Shown in pieces: positions 41,091 to 52,443 of a DNA stretch of 64,000 nucleotides. Position numbers and translations under genes: made by a program. This DNA is from Klebsiella electrica (GTDB lineage Bacteria; Pseudomonadota; Gammaproteobacteria; Enterobacterales; Enterobacteriaceae). Location of the stretch: positions 930,001 to 994,000 of the forward strand of contig NZ_CP041247.1 in assembly GCF_006711645.1 (NCBI RefSeq), in the 5' to 3' direction. How positions within the stretch are numbered: position 1 is the first letter of the stretch; every line of letters starts with the position of its first letter. Under the pieces are notes generated by a model that saw nothing but the letters and a program-made list of their open reading frames with translations, was not told the origin of the DNA and did no database searches.

Positions 41091-42802
41091 TGAGCGAAAA
41101 ACATCCAGGACCTCTGGTGGTCGAAGGTAAACTGACCGACGCCGAGCGTATGAAGGTAGAGAGCAACTACCTGCGCGGCACGATCGCAGAAGACTTAAAC
41201 GACCCCCTCACCGGTGGCTTTAAAGGCGACAACTTTCTGCTGATTCGCTTTCATGGCATGTATCAGCAGGATGACCGCGATATCCGCGCCGAGCGCGCGG
41301 CACAGAAGCTGGAGCCGCGTCATGCGATGCTGCTGCGCTGCCGTCTGCCGGGTGGCGTTATCACCACCACGCAGTGGCAGGCGATTGATAAATTTGCCGC
41401 CGATAACACCATTTACGGCAGCATTCGTCTGACCAACCGTCAGACGTTCCAGTTCCACGGCATTCTGAAGAAGAACGTGAAGCCGGTGCATCAGATGCTG
41501 CACTCGGTTGGTCTGGACGCGCTGGCCACCGCCAACGACATGAACCGTAACGTGCTCTGTACCTCTAACCCGCACGAGTCTCAGCTGCATGCTGAAGCCT
41601 ATGAGTGGGCGAAAAAGATCTCTGAGCACCTGCTGCCGCGTACCCGCGCCTATGCGGAGATCTGGCTCGATCAGAAAAAGGTCGCCACCACTGACGAAGA
41701 ACCGATCCTCGGTCAGACCTATCTGCCGCGTAAGTTCAAAACCACCGTGGTGATTCCGCCGCAGAACGATATCGATCTACACGCCAACGACATGAACTTC
41801 GTGGCGATTGCCGAAAACGGCAAGCTGGTCGGCTTTAACCTGCTGGTGGGCGGCGGATTGTCTATTGAGCACGGCAACAAAAAAACCTACGCCCGTACGG
41901 CGAGCGAGTTTGGCTACCTGCCGCTGGAGCACACCCTGGCGGTCGCGGAAGCCGTTGTCACCACCCAGCGTGACTGGGGCAACCGTACCGACCGTAAAAA
42001 TGCGAAAACCAAATATACGCTTGAGCGCGTCGGCGTCGAGACCTTCAAGGCCGAAGTGGAGCGCCGGGCGGGGATCAAGTTTGAACCGATCCGTCCGTAT
42101 GAGTTCACCGGTCGCGGCGATCGCATCGGCTGGGTCAAAGGGATCGACAAAAAATGGCACCTGACGCTGTTTATTGAAAACGGACGTATTCTTGATTACC
42201 CAGGCCGTCCGCTGAAAACCGGTCTGCTGGAGATAGCGAAGATCCATCAGGGCGAGTTCCGGATCACGGCGAACCAGAACCTGATTATTGCCGGCGTTCC
42301 GGAAACGGAAAAGGCGCGGATTGAGAAGCTGGCGCGCGACCACGGGCTGATGAATGCCGTCACCCCGCAGCGTGAAAACTCAATGGCCTGCGTCTCCTTC
42401 CCGACCTGTCCGCTGGCGATGGCCGAAGCAGAACGCTTCCTGCCGTCGTTTATTGATAAGGTCGACGGGATCATGAGCAAGTACGGCGTGAGCGATGAGC
42501 ATATCGTGACGCGTGTGACCGGCTGCCCGAACGGCTGCGGTCGTGCGATGCTGGCGGAAGTCGGGCTGGTGGGTAAAGCGCCGGGTCGCTACAACCTGCA
42601 TCTCGGCGGTAACCGCAGCGGGACGCGTATTCCACGGATGTATCGCGAGAATATAACCGAGTCGGAGATTCTCGATTCAATTGACCAACTGGTAGGGCGC
42701 TGGGCGAAAGAGCGCGAAGCGGGTGAAGGCTTCGGCGACTTTACGGTGCGTGCGGGCATCATTCGCCCGGTGCTCGATCCCGCACGGGATTTCTGGGAGT
42801 AA
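41090..42802 (+). CDS. cysI: Sulfite reductase (NADPH) hemoprotein beta subunit
   Basis: The 570-residue subunit reduces sulfite to sulfide with a siroheme and a 4Fe-4S cluster. The four cluster cysteines are in [12 protein letters not shown] and [12 protein letters not shown], near residues 434, 440, 479 and 483. Siroheme-contact arginines are in the N-terminal ferredoxin-like repeats ([15 protein letters not shown]). It is coupled to cysJ by overlap. A siroheme synthase gene, cysG, lies 2.2 kb downstream. Confidence 0.97.
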   Translation: MSEKHPGPLVVEGKLTDAERMKVESNYLRGTIAEDLNDPLTGGFKGDNFLLIRFHGMYQQDDRDIRAERAAQKLEPRHAMLLRCRLPGGVITTTQWQAIDKFAADNTIYGSIRLTNRQTFQFHGILKKNVKPVHQMLHSVGLDALATANDMNRNVLCTSNPHESQLHAEAYEWAKKISEHLLPRTRAYAEIWLDQKKVATTDEEPILGQTYLPRKFKTTVVIPPQNDIDLHANDMNFVAIAENGKLVGFNLLVGGGLSIEHGNKKTYARTASEFGYLPLEHTLAVAEAVVTTQRDWGNRTDRKNAKTKYTLERVGVETFKAEVERRAGIKFEPIRPYEFTGRGDRIGWVKGIDKKWHLTLFIENGRILDYPGRPLKTGLLEIAKIHQGEFRITANQNLIIAGVPETEKARIEKLARDHGLMNAVTPQRENSMACVSFPTCPLAMAEAERFLPSFIDKVDGIMSKYGVSDEHIVTRVTGCPNGCGRAMLAEVGLVGKAPGRYNLHLGGNRSGTRIPRMYRENITESEILDSIDQLVGRWAKEREAGEGFGDFTVRAGIIRPVLDPARDFWE

Positions 42803-42808
42803 CACCCA

Positions 42809-42885
42809 ATTGCCCGGTGGCGCTTTGCTTACCGGGCCTACGGGTTTAGTAGGCCGGGCAAACGCAGCGCTGCCCGGCAAAACAG
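42809..42885. repeat. REP (BIME-type) element between cysI and cysH
   Basis: Two palindromic units face each other. One runs GCCCGGTGGCGCTTTGC to ACCGGGCCTACGG (42810-42842); the other runs TAGGCCGGGC to TGCCCGGC (42850-42878). This is the typical enterobacterial REP sequence, found between genes of an operon, where it stabilises the upstream mRNA. Confidence 0.85.
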
Positions 42886-42900
42886 GCTAACGAGGTCTTT

Positions 42901-43635
42901 ATGTCCGTACTCGATCTAAACGCGCTTAACGCATTGCCAAAAGTCGAACGTATTCTGGCTCTCGCAGAAACCAACGCGCATCTCGAAACGCTGGACGCCG
43001 AAGGGCGCGTGGCGTGGGCGCTGGAAAACCTGCCGGGTGACTATGTGCTCTCGTCGAGCTTTGGTATTCAGGCGGCGGTGAGTCTGCATCTGGTCAATCA
43101 GGTACGGCCGGATATTCCGGTCATTCTGACCGATACCGGCTATCTGTTCCCGGAAACCTATCGCTTTATCGATGAGTTAACGGACAAGCTCAAGCTGAAC
43201 CTGAAGGTCTATCGGGCGAAGGAGAGCGCCGCCTGGCAGGAGGCACGCTACGGTAAGCTGTGGGAGCAGGGCGTTGAAGGCATTGAGAAATACAATGAAA
43301 TCAACAAAGTCGAACCGATGAACCGGGCGCTGGAAGAGCTGAACGCGCAAACCTGGTTTGCGGGACTCCGCCGGGAACAGTCCGGCAGCCGTGCCACGCT
43401 ACCGGTGCTGGCGGTACAGCGCGGCGTGTTTAAGCTGCTGCCGATCATCGACTGGGATAACCGGACGGTATACCAGTATCTGCAAAAACACGGCCTGAAA
43501 TACCATCCGCTGTGGGATGAAGGTTATCTGTCGGTAGGGGATACCCACACCACCCGCAAATGGGAGCCGGGCATGGCGGAAGAAGAGACCCGTTTCTTTG
43601 GTCTTAAGCGCGAGTGCGGACTGCACGAAGGCTAA
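42901..43635 (+). CDS. cysH: Phosphoadenosine phosphosulfate (PAPS) reductase
   Basis: The 244-residue enzyme reduces PAPS to sulfite with thioredoxin. The PP-loop region is [15 protein letters not shown], and the C-terminal catalytic cysteine lies in KRECGLHEG. It lacks the extra cysteine pairs (CCxxRKxxPL and CxxC) that hold an iron-sulfur cluster in APS reductases, so it is a true PAPS reductase. It is the third gene of cysJIH, set off by a REP element. Confidence 0.96.
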   Translation: MSVLDLNALNALPKVERILALAETNAHLETLDAEGRVAWALENLPGDYVLSSSFGIQAAVSLHLVNQVRPDIPVILTDTGYLFPETYRFIDELTDKLKLNLKVYRAKESAAWQEARYGKLWEQGVEGIEKYNEINKVEPMNRALEELNAQTWFAGLRREQSGSRATLPVLAVQRGVFKLLPIIDWDNRTVYQYLQKHGLKYHPLWDEGYLSVGDTHTTRKWEPGMAEEETRFFGLKRECGLHEG

Positions 43636-43653
43636 GAGACGGTTTCCTGAGAC

Positions 43654-43684
43654 AAAGCCCTCAGTCTGAACGACGAGGGCTTTT
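43654..43684. terminator. Terminator between cysH and iap
   Basis: AAAGCCCTC (43654-43662) pairs with GAGGGCTTT (43675-43683) around a 12-base loop. It serves the convergent genes cysH and iap. Confidence 0.75.
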
Positions 43685-43703
43685 CATATCGTCGGCCAGC
43701 AGA

Positions 43704-44747
43704 TTAGCTGTGCTTCTCTGCCTTCGCCAGCTCTTTTATCAGCGGCAGCATCACCTTGACGACATCGCGGCTGCGGCGTTCGATACGCCCCGGCAGAGCT
43801 TTATCAATATACTGCTGGTTATCGAACTGCACGTCATGCCAGAGGGTTCCTTGCGGGAAGGCGGCGGATTTGTTGCGCTGCTGATGGCCATCTTTCTTAC
43901 CCGGCGACCAGTTCGTGGCCTCCACGGACAGGACCGGGATCCCCACGCTATCAAAAATGCTGGCGTCATTACAGCAGCCGGTCCCCTGCGGAGAATCATG
44001 GTTGAGGCCTGGATGGGTATAGGCGGCGATCCCTTTGCTGCGCGCAATGGCCAGCGCGCGGTCTCGGGTGAGTTTGCGAATCGAGGCGGGAGTGCTGCGC
44101 CCGCTATTAAAATAGAGCTTATCGCCAACCACCAGGTTATCGAGATTAATCACCAGCAGCGTATTTTTCTTCTCCGCATCGTTCATTCGTTTCAGGACAT
44201 TTTGCGCGCCGAGATTACCTTCTTCTTCGCCGCTTGAAGCAATAAAGCGGATGCCATAGTGGGTGGGCACACTTTTCAACCGCTCGGCCAGCTCCAGCAA
44301 CACGCCGACGCCCATGGCATTATCGTCGATGCCCTGCAAAGTCAGACCACCAAGGTTGCGTTCGACGTCAGCATCGCTCATCGGGGCATAGGTATCGAGA
44401 TGGGCTATCACAATGATCTGCTGGCGAGCCGCGCCTTCGTGGGCGGCAATGACGGTGCTGCCGGTGACGTTTTGCCAGTTTTTCCGTTTATCCGTATTGC
44501 TGTAGATATAGCGCGCATGGAAGCTGCGGATGTCGCTTTGATAGCCCATTTGGGCAAACTGCTGACGCACATAGTCCGCTGACAGCATTTCTGCGGGTGA
44601 ACCGGTCATTCTTCCGGGAAAAACAGTCGCGATATGACGAGCCTGGGTATTTGCGGTTTCGCCGATGGCGCTGAAAGCCGGGGCGGAGAAGACAAAACCT
44701 GCGCCAAGCGCCAGGGGAAGGAGGCGGCGGCACAACGCGGAAAACAT
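43704..44747 (-). CDS. iap: Alkaline phosphatase isozyme conversion aminopeptidase
   Basis: The 347-residue protein has a signal peptide (about 27 residues, ending AFSA) and an M28 metallopeptidase domain. Zinc-binding segments are AHLDTYAPMSD, GIDDNAMGVGVLLEL and SSGEEEGNLGAQ. Iap is periplasmic and removes the N-terminal arginine of alkaline phosphatase. In E. coli K-12 a type I-E CRISPR-cas locus lies between cysH and iap; here they are only 68 bases apart. Confidence 0.92.
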   Translation of the reverse strand: MFSALCRRLLPLALGAGFVFSAPAFSAIGETANTQARHIATVFPGRMTGSPAEMLSADYVRQQFAQMGYQSDIRSFHARYIYSNTDKRKNWQNVTGSTVIAAHEGAARQQIIVIAHLDTYAPMSDADVERNLGGLTLQGIDDNAMGVGVLLELAERLKSVPTHYGIRFIASSGEEEGNLGAQNVLKRMNDAEKKNTLLVINLDNLVVGDKLYFNSGRSTPASIRKLTRDRALAIARSKGIAAYTHPGLNHDSPQGTGCCNDASIFDSVGIPVLSVEATNWSPGKKDGHQQRNKSAAFPQGTLWHDVQFDNQQYIDKALPGRIERRSRDVVKVMLPLIKELAKAEKHS

Positions 44748-44985
44748 AGCGGGGGTCCTTTCTCGAGGGAAATATTTAACGCCCTTAGTATGAAACTGTG
44801 ACTGCGGTTAAACAATTTCATTTCCTCTTAAATAGCGGAAAAGTCGCGCGTTAAGCACTTTTTGATATTTGTTTTTTCAGGTCGTTATTCTTTTGAGTAA
44901 CTACTCATTCCATTTAGTAATTTCATTTGCTCTAAACAGCACCCTATAGTCGCTCTATGACTGATTGTAAGCGGGTTGTTGCAAC

Positions 44986-46401
44986 GTGGACTATTTGCCC
45001 TTATTTGCCGAACTGAAAGCAAAACCGGTGCTGGTTATTGGCGGCGGGGACATTGCGGCGCGCAAAATTATGTTCTTGCGGCGGGCAGGAGCCAACGTGC
45101 AGGTCGTGGCGGCAGCCTTATGCGAAGACGTCGCCGCTCTGGTTGAGCGTCAGGAGATTCAGTGGCGGGCCCACGAATTTGAAGAACCCCAGCTCGACGA
45201 CGTCTTTTTAGTGATTGCCGCGACCGACGATGACGCGCTCAATCAGCGGGTTTCCGCTGCCGCCAGCGCCCGTTACCGGTTGGTGAACGTTGTCGATAAT
45301 CAGCCGCTCTGCTCGGTGGTTTTTCCCTCCATCGTGGACCGCTCTCCGCTGCTGATCGCCATTTTCTCCGGCGGTTCGGCGCCGGTACTGTCCCGGCTGA
45401 TTCGCGAAAAAATTGAAGCTTTACTGCCGACCAATCTCGGACGCGTTGCCGAAGCGGCAAGCTACTGGCGGCAGCATATTAAAACCCATCTGACGACCAC
45501 CGCAGCGCGGCGGCGCTTCTGGGAGCGGGTCTTCAATGGCCGCTTTGCCAGTCTGATGATTGCCGGAAATAAAGCCGCCGCCGATAAGGCGCTGGAAGAA
45601 GAACTGTATCAGCCGGAAAAACGGCTGGGTGAAATTATTCTCGTCGGCGCCGGACCGGGCGATGCCGGGCTGCTGACGCTGCGCGGCCTGCAGGCGGTAC
45701 AGAAGGCGGACGTGGTGTTTTATGACCACCTGGTGACGCCGGAGATCCGCGAGCTGGTGCGCCGCGACGCCGAGATGATTTGCGTGGGTAAACGCGCGGG
45801 CGAACATTCGGTGCCGCAGCATGAAACGAACCAGATGCTGGTCGATGCGGCGCGAGAAGGCAAAACGGTGGTGCGCCTGAAAGGCGGCGATCCGTTTATT
45901 TTCGGACGCGGCGGCGAAGAACTACAGGCCGCCGCCGATGCAGGGATCCCGTTTCAGGTGGTCCCGGGCGTAACGGCTGCCGCCGGGGCGACGGCCTATG
46001 CCGGCATTCCGCTGACCCATCGCGATTACGCCCAGAGCGTCACCTTCGTCACCGGTCATTACAAGGCCGACAGCGCCGCGCACGACTGGTCGCTGCTGGC
46101 GCAGAGCCGTCAGACGCTGGCTATCTATATGGGCACGATGAAAGCGGCGGAGATTAGCGCGCAGCTTATCGCCCACGGCCGGGACAGCAATACGCCGGTG
46201 GCGGTAATTTCTCGCGGTACCCGCGCCGATCAGCAAACGATAACGGGCACATTACAGCAGCTCGAAGAGCTGGCGAAAGATGCTCCGATGCCCGCTCTGC
46301 TGGTGGTGGGCGAAGTGGTGCAATTACACCAACAGCTCGCCTGGTTTCAACAAACAACTCAAGCAGATGCGTTTAACGCGTCTGTGGTGAATCTGGCTTA
46401 A
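44986..46401 (+). CDS. cysG: Siroheme synthase (second type, cysDNC-linked)
   Basis: The 471-residue protein is a full trifunctional CysG. The N-terminal dehydrogenase/ferrochelatase has [13 protein letters not shown] and the serine loop [16 protein letters not shown]. The C-terminal SAM-dependent uroporphyrinogen III methyltransferase has [33 protein letters not shown] and [15 protein letters not shown]. It differs clearly from E. coli CysG of the nir locus, consistent with the separate Klebsiella copy. It lies 9 bases ahead of cysD, so it is transcribed with cysDNC and matches siroheme supply to sulfate reduction. The start is GTG with no strong ribosome binding site. Confidence 0.92.
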   Translation: MDYLPLFAELKAKPVLVIGGGDIAARKIMFLRRAGANVQVVAAALCEDVAALVERQEIQWRAHEFEEPQLDDVFLVIAATDDDALNQRVSAAASARYRLVNVVDNQPLCSVVFPSIVDRSPLLIAIFSGGSAPVLSRLIREKIEALLPTNLGRVAEAASYWRQHIKTHLTTTAARRRFWERVFNGRFASLMIAGNKAAADKALEEELYQPEKRLGEIILVGAGPGDAGLLTLRGLQAVQKADVVFYDHLVTPEIRELVRRDAEMICVGKRAGEHSVPQHETNQMLVDAAREGKTVVRLKGGDPFIFGRGGEELQAAADAGIPFQVVPGVTAAAGATAYAGIPLTHRDYAQSVTFVTGHYKADSAAHDWSLLAQSRQTLAIYMGTMKAAEISAQLIAHGRDSNTPVAVISRGTRADQQTITGTLQQLEELAKDAPMPALLVVGEVVQLHQQLAWFQQTTQADAFNASVVNLA

Positions 46402-46410
46402 GGAACGGTT

Positions 46411-47319
46411 ATGGACCAAAAACGACTCACTCACCTGCGGCAACTGGAGGCGGAAAGCATCCATATTATTCGCGAGGTGGCCGCCGAATTCTCTAACCCG
46501 GTGATGATGTACTCCATCGGTAAAGATTCCAGCGTTATGCTGCATCTGGCGCGTAAAGCGTTTTATCCGGGAACCTTGCCTTTTCCGCTGCTGCACGTTG
46601 ATACCGGCTGGAAATTCCGCGAAATGTATGAATTCCGCGACCGTACTGCCAAAGCCTACGGCTGCGAACTGCTGGTGCACAAAAACCCGGAAGGGGTGGC
46701 GATGGGGATTAACCCGTTTGTTCACGGCAGCGCCAAGCACACCGACATCATGAAGACCGAAGGTCTGAAGCAGGCGCTGGACAAATACGGCTTTGACGCC
46801 GCGTTCGGCGGCGCCCGTCGCGACGAAGAAAAATCCCGCGCCAAAGAGCGTATCTACTCTTTCCGCGACCGTTTCCACCGCTGGGATCCGAAAAACCAGC
46901 GTCCGGAGCTGTGGCACAACTACAACGGCCAGATTAACAAGGGCGAAAGCATCCGCGTGTTCCCGCTCTCCAACTGGACCGAGCTGGATATCTGGCAGTA
47001 CATCTATCTGGAAAATATTGAAATCGTTCCGCTGTATCTGGCGGCCGAGCGTCCGGTGCTTGAGCGCGACGGTATGCTGATGATGATTGATGACGATCGT
47101 ATCGATCTGCAACCGGGCGAGATGATCAAAAAGCAGATGGTGCGCTTCCGTACTTTAGGCTGCTGGCCGCTGACCGGCGCGGTGGAATCCAACGCGCAGA
47201 CGCTGCCGGAGATTATTGAAGAGATGCTGGTCTCCACCACCAGCGAGCGTCAGGGTCGTATGATTGACCGCGACCAGGCCGGCTCCATGGAGCTGAAGAA
47301 ACGTCAGGGGTATTTCTAA
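46411..47319 (+). CDS. cysD: Sulfate adenylyltransferase subunit 2
   Basis: The 302-residue subunit is an ATP pyrophosphatase-fold enzyme with the PP-loop [17 protein letters not shown]. It makes APS from sulfate and ATP with Cys[17 protein letters not shown] is a conserved family segment. It equals E. coli CysD in length (302) and is nine bases before cysN. Confidence 0.97.
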   Translation: MDQKRLTHLRQLEAESIHIIREVAAEFSNPVMMYSIGKDSSVMLHLARKAFYPGTLPFPLLHVDTGWKFREMYEFRDRTAKAYGCELLVHKNPEGVAMGINPFVHGSAKHTDIMKTEGLKQALDKYGFDAAFGGARRDEEKSRAKERIYSFRDRFHRWDPKNQRPELWHNYNGQINKGESIRVFPLSNWTELDIWQYIYLENIEIVPLYLAAERPVLERDGMLMMIDDDRIDLQPGEMIKKQMVRFRTLGCWPLTGAVESNAQTLPEIIEEMLVSTTSERQGRMIDRDQAGSMELKKRQGYF

Positions 47320-47328
47320 GGAGCCGCC

Positions 47329-48756
47329 ATGAACACGACCATTGCCCAACAAATTGCTAATGAAGGCGGCGTAGAAGCTTATCTGCACGCGCAACAGCAC
47401 AAAAGCCTGCTGCGTTTCCTGACCTGCGGCAGCGTCGATGACGGGAAAAGTACCCTGATTGGCCGCCTGCTGCACGATACCCGGCAGATTTACGAAGATC
47501 AGCTCTCATCGCTGCATAATGACAGTAAGCGTCACGGTACGCAGGGTGAAAAACTGGATCTGGCGCTGCTGGTGGATGGCCTGCAGGCTGAGCGCGAGCA
47601 GGGCATCACCATCGATGTCGCCTATCGCTATTTCTCCACCGAGAAACGCAAATTTATTATCGCCGATACGCCGGGGCACGAGCAGTACACTCGCAATATG
47701 GCCACCGGCGCTTCCACCTGCGATCTGGCGATTCTGCTGATGGATGCGCGCAAAGGCGTGCTCGATCAGACCCGCCGCCACAGCTTTATCTCGACGCTGC
47801 TGGGAATTAAAAACCTGGTGGTGGCGGTGAATAAAATGGACCTGGTGGATTTTAGCGAAGAGACGTTTAATCGCATTCGCGAAGAGTATCTCTCTTTTGC
47901 GGAGCAGCTGCCGGGCGATGTTGATATTCGCTTTGTTCCGCTTTCTGCCCTCGAGGGGGACAATGTCGCAACCCAGAGCGCCAGTATGCCGTGGTACAGC
48001 GGCCCGACGCTGCTGGAAGTGCTGGAAACCGTTGAAATTCGTCGCGTGGTGGAAAGCCAGCCGCTGCGTTTCCCGGTCCAGTTTGTTAACCGGCCCAACC
48101 TCGATTTCCGCGGTTTCTCCGGTACCGTGGCTTCCGGCAGCGTGACGGTCGGACAGCGCCTGAAGGTACTGCCGTCGGGCGTGGAGTCGAGCGTGGCGCG
48201 TATTGTGACGTTTGACGGCGACCTGCAGGAAGCCGGCGCCGGTGAAGCCATCACCATCGTGTTGAAAGATGAGATTGATATCAGCCGCGGCGACCTGTTG
48301 GTGGATGCGCAGGTGACGCTGCCTGCGGTGCAAAGCGCCAGCGTGGATGTGGTGTGGATGGCCGAACAGGCGTTATCCCCGGGTCAGAGCTATGACATCA
48401 AAATTGCCGGCAAGAAAACCCGCGCTCGCGTCGACGGGATTCGCTATCAGGTTGATATCAATAACCTGACCCAGCGTGAAGTCGAGTCGCTGCCGCTGAA
48501 CGGGATTGGCCTTGTCGATTTGACCTTCGACGAGCCGCTGGTACTGGACAAGTATCAGCATAACCCGGTCACCGGCGGGCTGATCTTCATCGATCGGCTG
48601 ACCAACGTGACGGTGGGCGCCGGTATGGTGCGCGAACCGCAGGAACAACGTCAGGCGTCGGCATCCTCCTACAGCGCGTTTGAACTGGAACTGAACCAGC
48701 TGATCCGTAAACACTTCCCGCACTGGGATGCGCGCGACCTGCTGGGAGGCAAGTAA
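47329..48756 (+). CDS. cysN: Sulfate adenylyltransferase subunit 1 (GTPase)
   Basis: The 475-residue GTPase resembles EF-Tu. Its G1 motif is [14 protein letters not shown], followed by [17 protein letters not shown] (G3) and VNKMDLVD (G4). It couples GTP hydrolysis to APS formation by CysD. Its stop overlaps the cysC start by one base. Confidence 0.97.
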   Translation: MNTTIAQQIANEGGVEAYLHAQQHKSLLRFLTCGSVDDGKSTLIGRLLHDTRQIYEDQLSSLHNDSKRHGTQGEKLDLALLVDGLQAEREQGITIDVAYRYFSTEKRKFIIADTPGHEQYTRNMATGASTCDLAILLMDARKGVLDQTRRHSFISTLLGIKNLVVAVNKMDLVDFSEETFNRIREEYLSFAEQLPGDVDIRFVPLSALEGDNVATQSASMPWYSGPTLLEVLETVEIRRVVESQPLRFPVQFVNRPNLDFRGFSGTVASGSVTVGQRLKVLPSGVESSVARIVTFDGDLQEAGAGEAITIVLKDEIDISRGDLLVDAQVTLPAVQSASVDVVWMAEQALSPGQSYDIKIAGKKTRARVDGIRYQVDINNLTQREVESLPLNGIGLVDLTFDEPLVLDKYQHNPVTGGLIFIDRLTNVTVGAGMVREPQEQRQASASSYSAFELELNQLIRKHFPHWDARDLLGGK

Positions 48757-49361
48757 TGGCCCTGCATGACGAAAACGTCGTCTGGCACGCCCATCCGGTC
48801 ACCCGGCAGCAGCGCGAACAGCACCACGGCCATCGCGGGGTGGTGCTGTGGTTTACCGGGCTGTCCGGCTCTGGTAAGTCTACCGTTGCCGGTGCGCTGG
48901 AAGAGGCGCTGCATCGACTGGGCGTTAGCACCTATCTGCTGGATGGCGATAACGTGCGGCACGGCCTGTGCAGCGATCTCGGTTTTAGCGATAGCGATCG
49001 TAAAGAAAATATTCGTCGCGTCGGGGAAGTGGCGAAACTGATGGTTGATGCCGGGCTGGTGGTGTTGACCGCCTTTATCTCCCCGTACCGCGCTGAACGC
49101 CAGATGGTGCGTGAGCGCCTGGGCGAAGGGACCTTTATCGAAGTGTTTGTCGATACGCCGCTGGCTATCTGCGAGGCGCGGGATCCAAAAGGGTTATACA
49201 AGAAGGCGCGTGCGGGTGAATTGCGCAACTTTACCGGGATAGATTCGGTGTACGAATCGCCAGAAAAGGCGGAAATTCATCTGGATGGTGAACAATTGGT
49301 AACAAATTTGGTGCACCAACTATTAGACCTCCTCAGACAGCAAGATATTATCAGATCCTGA
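48756..49361 (+). CDS. cysC: Adenylylsulfate kinase
   Basis: The 201-residue kinase phosphorylates APS to PAPS. It has a P-loop GLSGSGKST at about 35-43, followed by [10 protein letters not shown] and [18 protein letters not shown] is the substrate of CysH in this window. It ends the cysG-cysDNC operon. Confidence 0.97.
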   Translation: MALHDENVVWHAHPVTRQQREQHHGHRGVVLWFTGLSGSGKSTVAGALEEALHRLGVSTYLLDGDNVRHGLCSDLGFSDSDRKENIRRVGEVAKLMVDAGLVVLTAFISPYRAERQMVRERLGEGTFIEVFVDTPLAICEARDPKGLYKKARAGELRNFTGIDSVYESPEKAEIHLDGEQLVTNLVHQLLDLLRQQDIIRS

Positions 49362-49409
49362 AACGGCGGCGGCATTGAGATGCTGGTCGCCAGGTCAACA
49401 GGATTCGAT

Positions 49410-49736
49410 ATGCGCAATACCCAGAACATCAGTCTTATTCGTCCGGAACCGCCCGCGGTGTCCCATGACGAGACCACCTGGTCTTTGTCAGGCGCCGCCG
49501 TGGGTTTTATTTCATGGCTGCTGGCGCTGGGTATTCCCTTCCTCATGTATGGCAGTAATACGTTATTTTTCCTTCTCTACACCTGGCCCTTTTTTCTCGC
49601 CTTAATGCCGGTCGCCGTTGTGGTTGGGATTGCGCTGCACTCGCTGTTGAGCGGTAAGCTCCTGTACAGCGCATGCGCGACGATTTTGACCGTGGGGATG
49701 ATGTTTGGCCTGCTGTTTCTCTGGCTGCTGGGATAG
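49410..49736 (+). CDS. ygbE: YgbE family inner-membrane protein (DUF3561)
   Basis: The 108-residue protein has three membrane helices and matches E. coli YgbE (107), notably ETTWSLSGAAVGFISWLLAL and YTWPFFLALMPVAVVVGIAL. Function unknown. The ATG at 49410 is chosen by homology; an in-frame ATG at 49380 would add ten residues. Confidence 0.9.
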   Translation: MRNTQNISLIRPEPPAVSHDETTWSLSGAAVGFISWLLALGIPFLMYGSNTLFFLLYTWPFFLALMPVAVVVGIALHSLLSGKLLYSACATILTVGMMFGLLFLWLLG

Positions 49737-49876
49737 TCCTTTCTGCGTATGAATCAAGCCTGGGTATCGGCGACAGAAATGTGTTACAGTCCCCGCGTTA
49801 CGCGGCGTCGTCCGCGCGTCGGAGTGAAATACTCGGGCGAGTTATGGGATGATGATGCCGTTTTTCAGGGGGCAGA

Positions 49877-50188
49877 ATGGGTAAATTAACGCTGCTACTA
49901 TTGGCTTTGCTGGTCTGGCTACAGTACTCGCTGTGGTTCGGTAAAAATGGTCTGCATGACTATAGCCGGGTGAATGATGACGTCACCGCGCAGCAAGCCA
50001 CTAACAGCAAATTAAAGGCGCGCAACGATCAACTCTTTGCGGAAATCGATGACCTTAACGGCGGTCAGGAAGCGATCGAAGAGCGCGCACGCAATGAACT
50101 AAGCATGACCCGCCCGGGCGAAACATTTTATCGTCTGGTCCCGGATGCGTCTAAGCGCAACCAGGGGTCGACGCAGAACAATCGATAA
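49877..50188 (+). CDS. ftsB: Cell division protein FtsB
   Basis: The 103-residue protein has a short cytoplasmic start, one membrane helix (about 4-20), and a periplasmic coiled coil (about 30-65) ending in [16 protein letters not shown], as in FtsB of E. coli (103). It forms the FtsQLB complex that triggers septal peptidoglycan synthesis. It precedes ispD with a 19-base gap. Confidence 0.95.
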   Translation: MGKLTLLLLALLVWLQYSLWFGKNGLHDYSRVNDDVTAQQATNSKLKARNDQLFAEIDDLNGGQEAIEERARNELSMTRPGETFYRLVPDASKRNQGSTQNNR

Positions 50189-50207
50189 ACAAGCCCAGGA
50201 TGACGAC

Positions 50208-50918
50208 ATGGCAGCCACTTTTCCGGGTGTTTGCGCCGTGGTGCCGGCGGCCGGTTTTGGCCGCCGTATGCAAACGGAATGCCCGAAACAATATCTCTCA
50301 ATCGGTAACAAAACGATTCTCGAACATGCGGTCGCCGCGCTGCTGGCGAACGCGTGCGTGCAGCGCGTGGTGATTGCCGTCAGTCCCGGCGATATCCGCT
50401 TTAGCCAACTGCCGCTGGCCACCCATCCACAAATTACCGTCGTCGACGGCGGCGCCGAGCGCGCTGACTCCGTACTGGCTGGTCTGCAGGCGTTGCCCGA
50501 AGCCGAATGGGTGCTGGTGCACGATGCCGCGCGCCCGTGCCTGCACCAGGACGACCTCCGGCGCCTGCTGGCGCTGCGCGAAACCAGTCGCGTGGGTGGC
50601 ATTCTCGCCGCGCCGGTGCGCGATACCATGAAACGCGCTGAACCCGGCAAGGGGGCTATTGCGCACACCGTCGATCGCAATGACCTATGGCATGCGCTGA
50701 CGCCGCAATTTTTCCCGCGTGAATTACTCCTCCAGTGCCTGACGCGCGCGCTTAATGAAAGCGCGACCATCACCGATGAAGCCTCGGCGCTGGAGTACTG
50801 CGGCTTCCATCCCGAACTGGTGGCCGGACGAGCTGATAATATTAAAGTGACGCGCCCGGAAGACCTGGCGCTGGCAGAATTTTACCTTACCCGTTCCCGA
50901 CACCAGGAGAAGGCTTAA
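50208..50918 (+). CDS. ispD: 2-C-methyl-D-erythritol 4-phosphate cytidylyltransferase
   Basis: The 236-residue enzyme has the nucleotidyltransferase motif [10 protein letters not shown] near the N-terminus and the conserved VHDAARPCL. It makes CDP-methylerythritol in the MEP isoprenoid pathway. The ATG at 50208 (with CCAGGA upstream) gives the E. coli length. It overlaps ispF by one base. Confidence 0.95.
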   Translation: MAATFPGVCAVVPAAGFGRRMQTECPKQYLSIGNKTILEHAVAALLANACVQRVVIAVSPGDIRFSQLPLATHPQITVVDGGAERADSVLAGLQALPEAEWVLVHDAARPCLHQDDLRRLLALRETSRVGGILAAPVRDTMKRAEPGKGAIAHTVDRNDLWHALTPQFFPRELLLQCLTRALNESATITDEASALEYCGFHPELVAGRADNIKVTRPEDLALAEFYLTRSRHQEKA

Positions 50919-51397
50919 TGCGAATTGGACATGGTTTTGACGTACACGCTTTTGGTGGTGAAGGCCCAATCATTATTGGTGGGGTACGCATCCCTTACGA
51001 AAAAGGGCTGTTGGCCCATTCCGATGGCGACGTGGCGCTGCACGCGCTGACCGATGCCCTGCTGGGGGCGGCGGCGCTGGGGGACATCGGTAAGCTGTTC
51101 CCGGATACCGACCCGGCCTTTAAGGGCGCCGACAGCCGCGAACTGCTGCGCGAAGCCTGGCGGCGGATTCAGGCCAAAGGCTATACCCTCGGAAACGTGG
51201 ATGTCACCATCATTGCTCAGGCGCCGAAAATGCTGCCGCATATTCCGCAGATGCGTGTCTTTATCGCCGAAGACCTCGGCTGCCATATGGATCAGGTCAA
51301 CGTCAAAGCCACCACTACCGAGAAGCTCGGTTTCACCGGCCGCGGTGAAGGCATCGCCTGTGAAGCGGTGGCGCTGCTGCATAAGGTTCAGTCATGA
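50918..51397 (+). CDS. ispF: 2-C-methyl-D-erythritol 2,4-cyclodiphosphate synthase
   Basis: The 159-residue enzyme has the metal-binding Asp8 and His10 in [13 protein letters not shown] and the conserved [17 protein letters not shown]. It makes the cyclodiphosphate of the MEP pathway, two steps after IspD. It overlaps truD by four bases (ATGA). Confidence 0.96.
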   Translation: MRIGHGFDVHAFGGEGPIIIGGVRIPYEKGLLAHSDGDVALHALTDALLGAAALGDIGKLFPDTDPAFKGADSRELLREAWRRIQAKGYTLGNVDVTIIAQAPKMLPHIPQMRVFIAEDLGCHMDQVNVKATTTEKLGFTGRGEGIACEAVALLHKVQS

Positions 51398-52443
51398 TCG
51401 CTTTCAATGACCTCACCTGGCTGCACGGTAAACCACAGGGGCAGGGGATACTGAAAGCCAACCCGGAAGATTTCGTGGTGGTCGAAGATCTCGGCTTTGC
51501 GCCGGATGGCGAAGGTGAGCATCTGCTGGTACGGATTCTGAAAACGGACTGCAATACGCGGTTTGTGGCTGATGCGCTGGCTAAGTTTCTTAAAATCCAT
51601 GCGCGTGAAGTGAGTTTTGCCGGGCAGAAAGATAAGCATGCCTTGACCGAACAGTGGCTGTGCGCCCGACTCCCGGGCAAAGAGATGCCCGACCTGAGCA
51701 AGTTTCAGCTGGAAGGTTGCCAGGTGCTGGAATACGCGCGGCATAAACGCAAGCTGCGGCTCGGCGCGCTCAAGGGCAACCAGTTTACTCTGATTCTGCG
51801 GGAAATCAGCGATCGCGACGATGTCGTGCGGCGTCTGCAGGCTGTTGCCGCGCAGGGGGTGCCGAACTATTTCGGCGCCCAGCGCTTTGGTATTGGCGGC
51901 AGTAATCTGCTGGGCGCGCTGCGCTGGGCGGAGAGCGGCGCAGCGGTTCGCGATCGCAATAAACGCAGTTTTTGGCTGTCGGCGGCGCGTAGCGGCTTGT
52001 TTAATCAACAGGTCAGTATTAGATTAAAAAAACCGGAATTTAATCAGGTTGTTGATGGCGATGCGCTACAATTAGCGGGGCGCGGGAGCTGGTTTGTCGC
52101 CACCTCTGAGGAGCGCATGCAGCTGCAGGAGCGGGTTGATAACCGTGAACTGCTGATTACGGCGGCGTTACCGGGAAGCGGTGAGTGGGGCAGCCAACGC
52201 GAGGCGCTGGCCGCCGAGCAGGCGGCTGTTGCCGAAGAGACGCCGCTCCAGGCTCTGCTGGTGCGTGAAAAAGTTGAAGCGGCGCGCCGGGCGATGCTGC
52301 TCTATCCGCAGCAGATGAGCTGGAACTGGTGGGATGACGTAACCGTTGAACTGCATTTCTGGCTACCAGCGGGCAGCTTCGCCACCAGCGTGGTAAGGGA
52401 ACTTATCAATACAACGGGTGACTATGCGAATATTGCTGAGTAA
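51394..52443 (+). CDS. truD: tRNA pseudouridine(13) synthase
   Basis: The 349-residue enzyme matches E. coli TruD (349). Catalytic Asp80 is in [13 protein letters not shown], and the conserved [15 protein letters not shown] follows. It makes pseudouridine 13 in tRNA-Glu. It overlaps surE by 20 bases. Confidence 0.95.
   Translation: MIAFNDLTWLHGKPQGQGILKANPEDFVVVEDLGFAPDGEGEHLLVRILKTDCNTRFVADALAKFLKIHAREVSFAGQKDKHALTEQWLCARLPGKEMPDLSKFQLEGCQVLEYARHKRKLRLGALKGNQFTLILREISDRDDVVRRLQAVAAQGVPNYFGAQRFGIGGSNLLGALRWAESGAAVRDRNKRSFWLSAARSGLFNQQVSIRLKKPEFNQVVDGDALQLAGRGSWFVATSEERMQLQERVDNRELLITAALPGSGEWGSQREALAAEQAAVAEETPLQALLVREKVEAARRAMLLYPQQMSWNWWDDVTVELHFWLPAGSFATSVVRELINTTGDYANIAE

Noticed and set aside
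43636..43703. CRISPR array
   Set aside because: The usual site between cysH and iap has no repeats; I saw no regularly spaced repeats elsewhere in the window.
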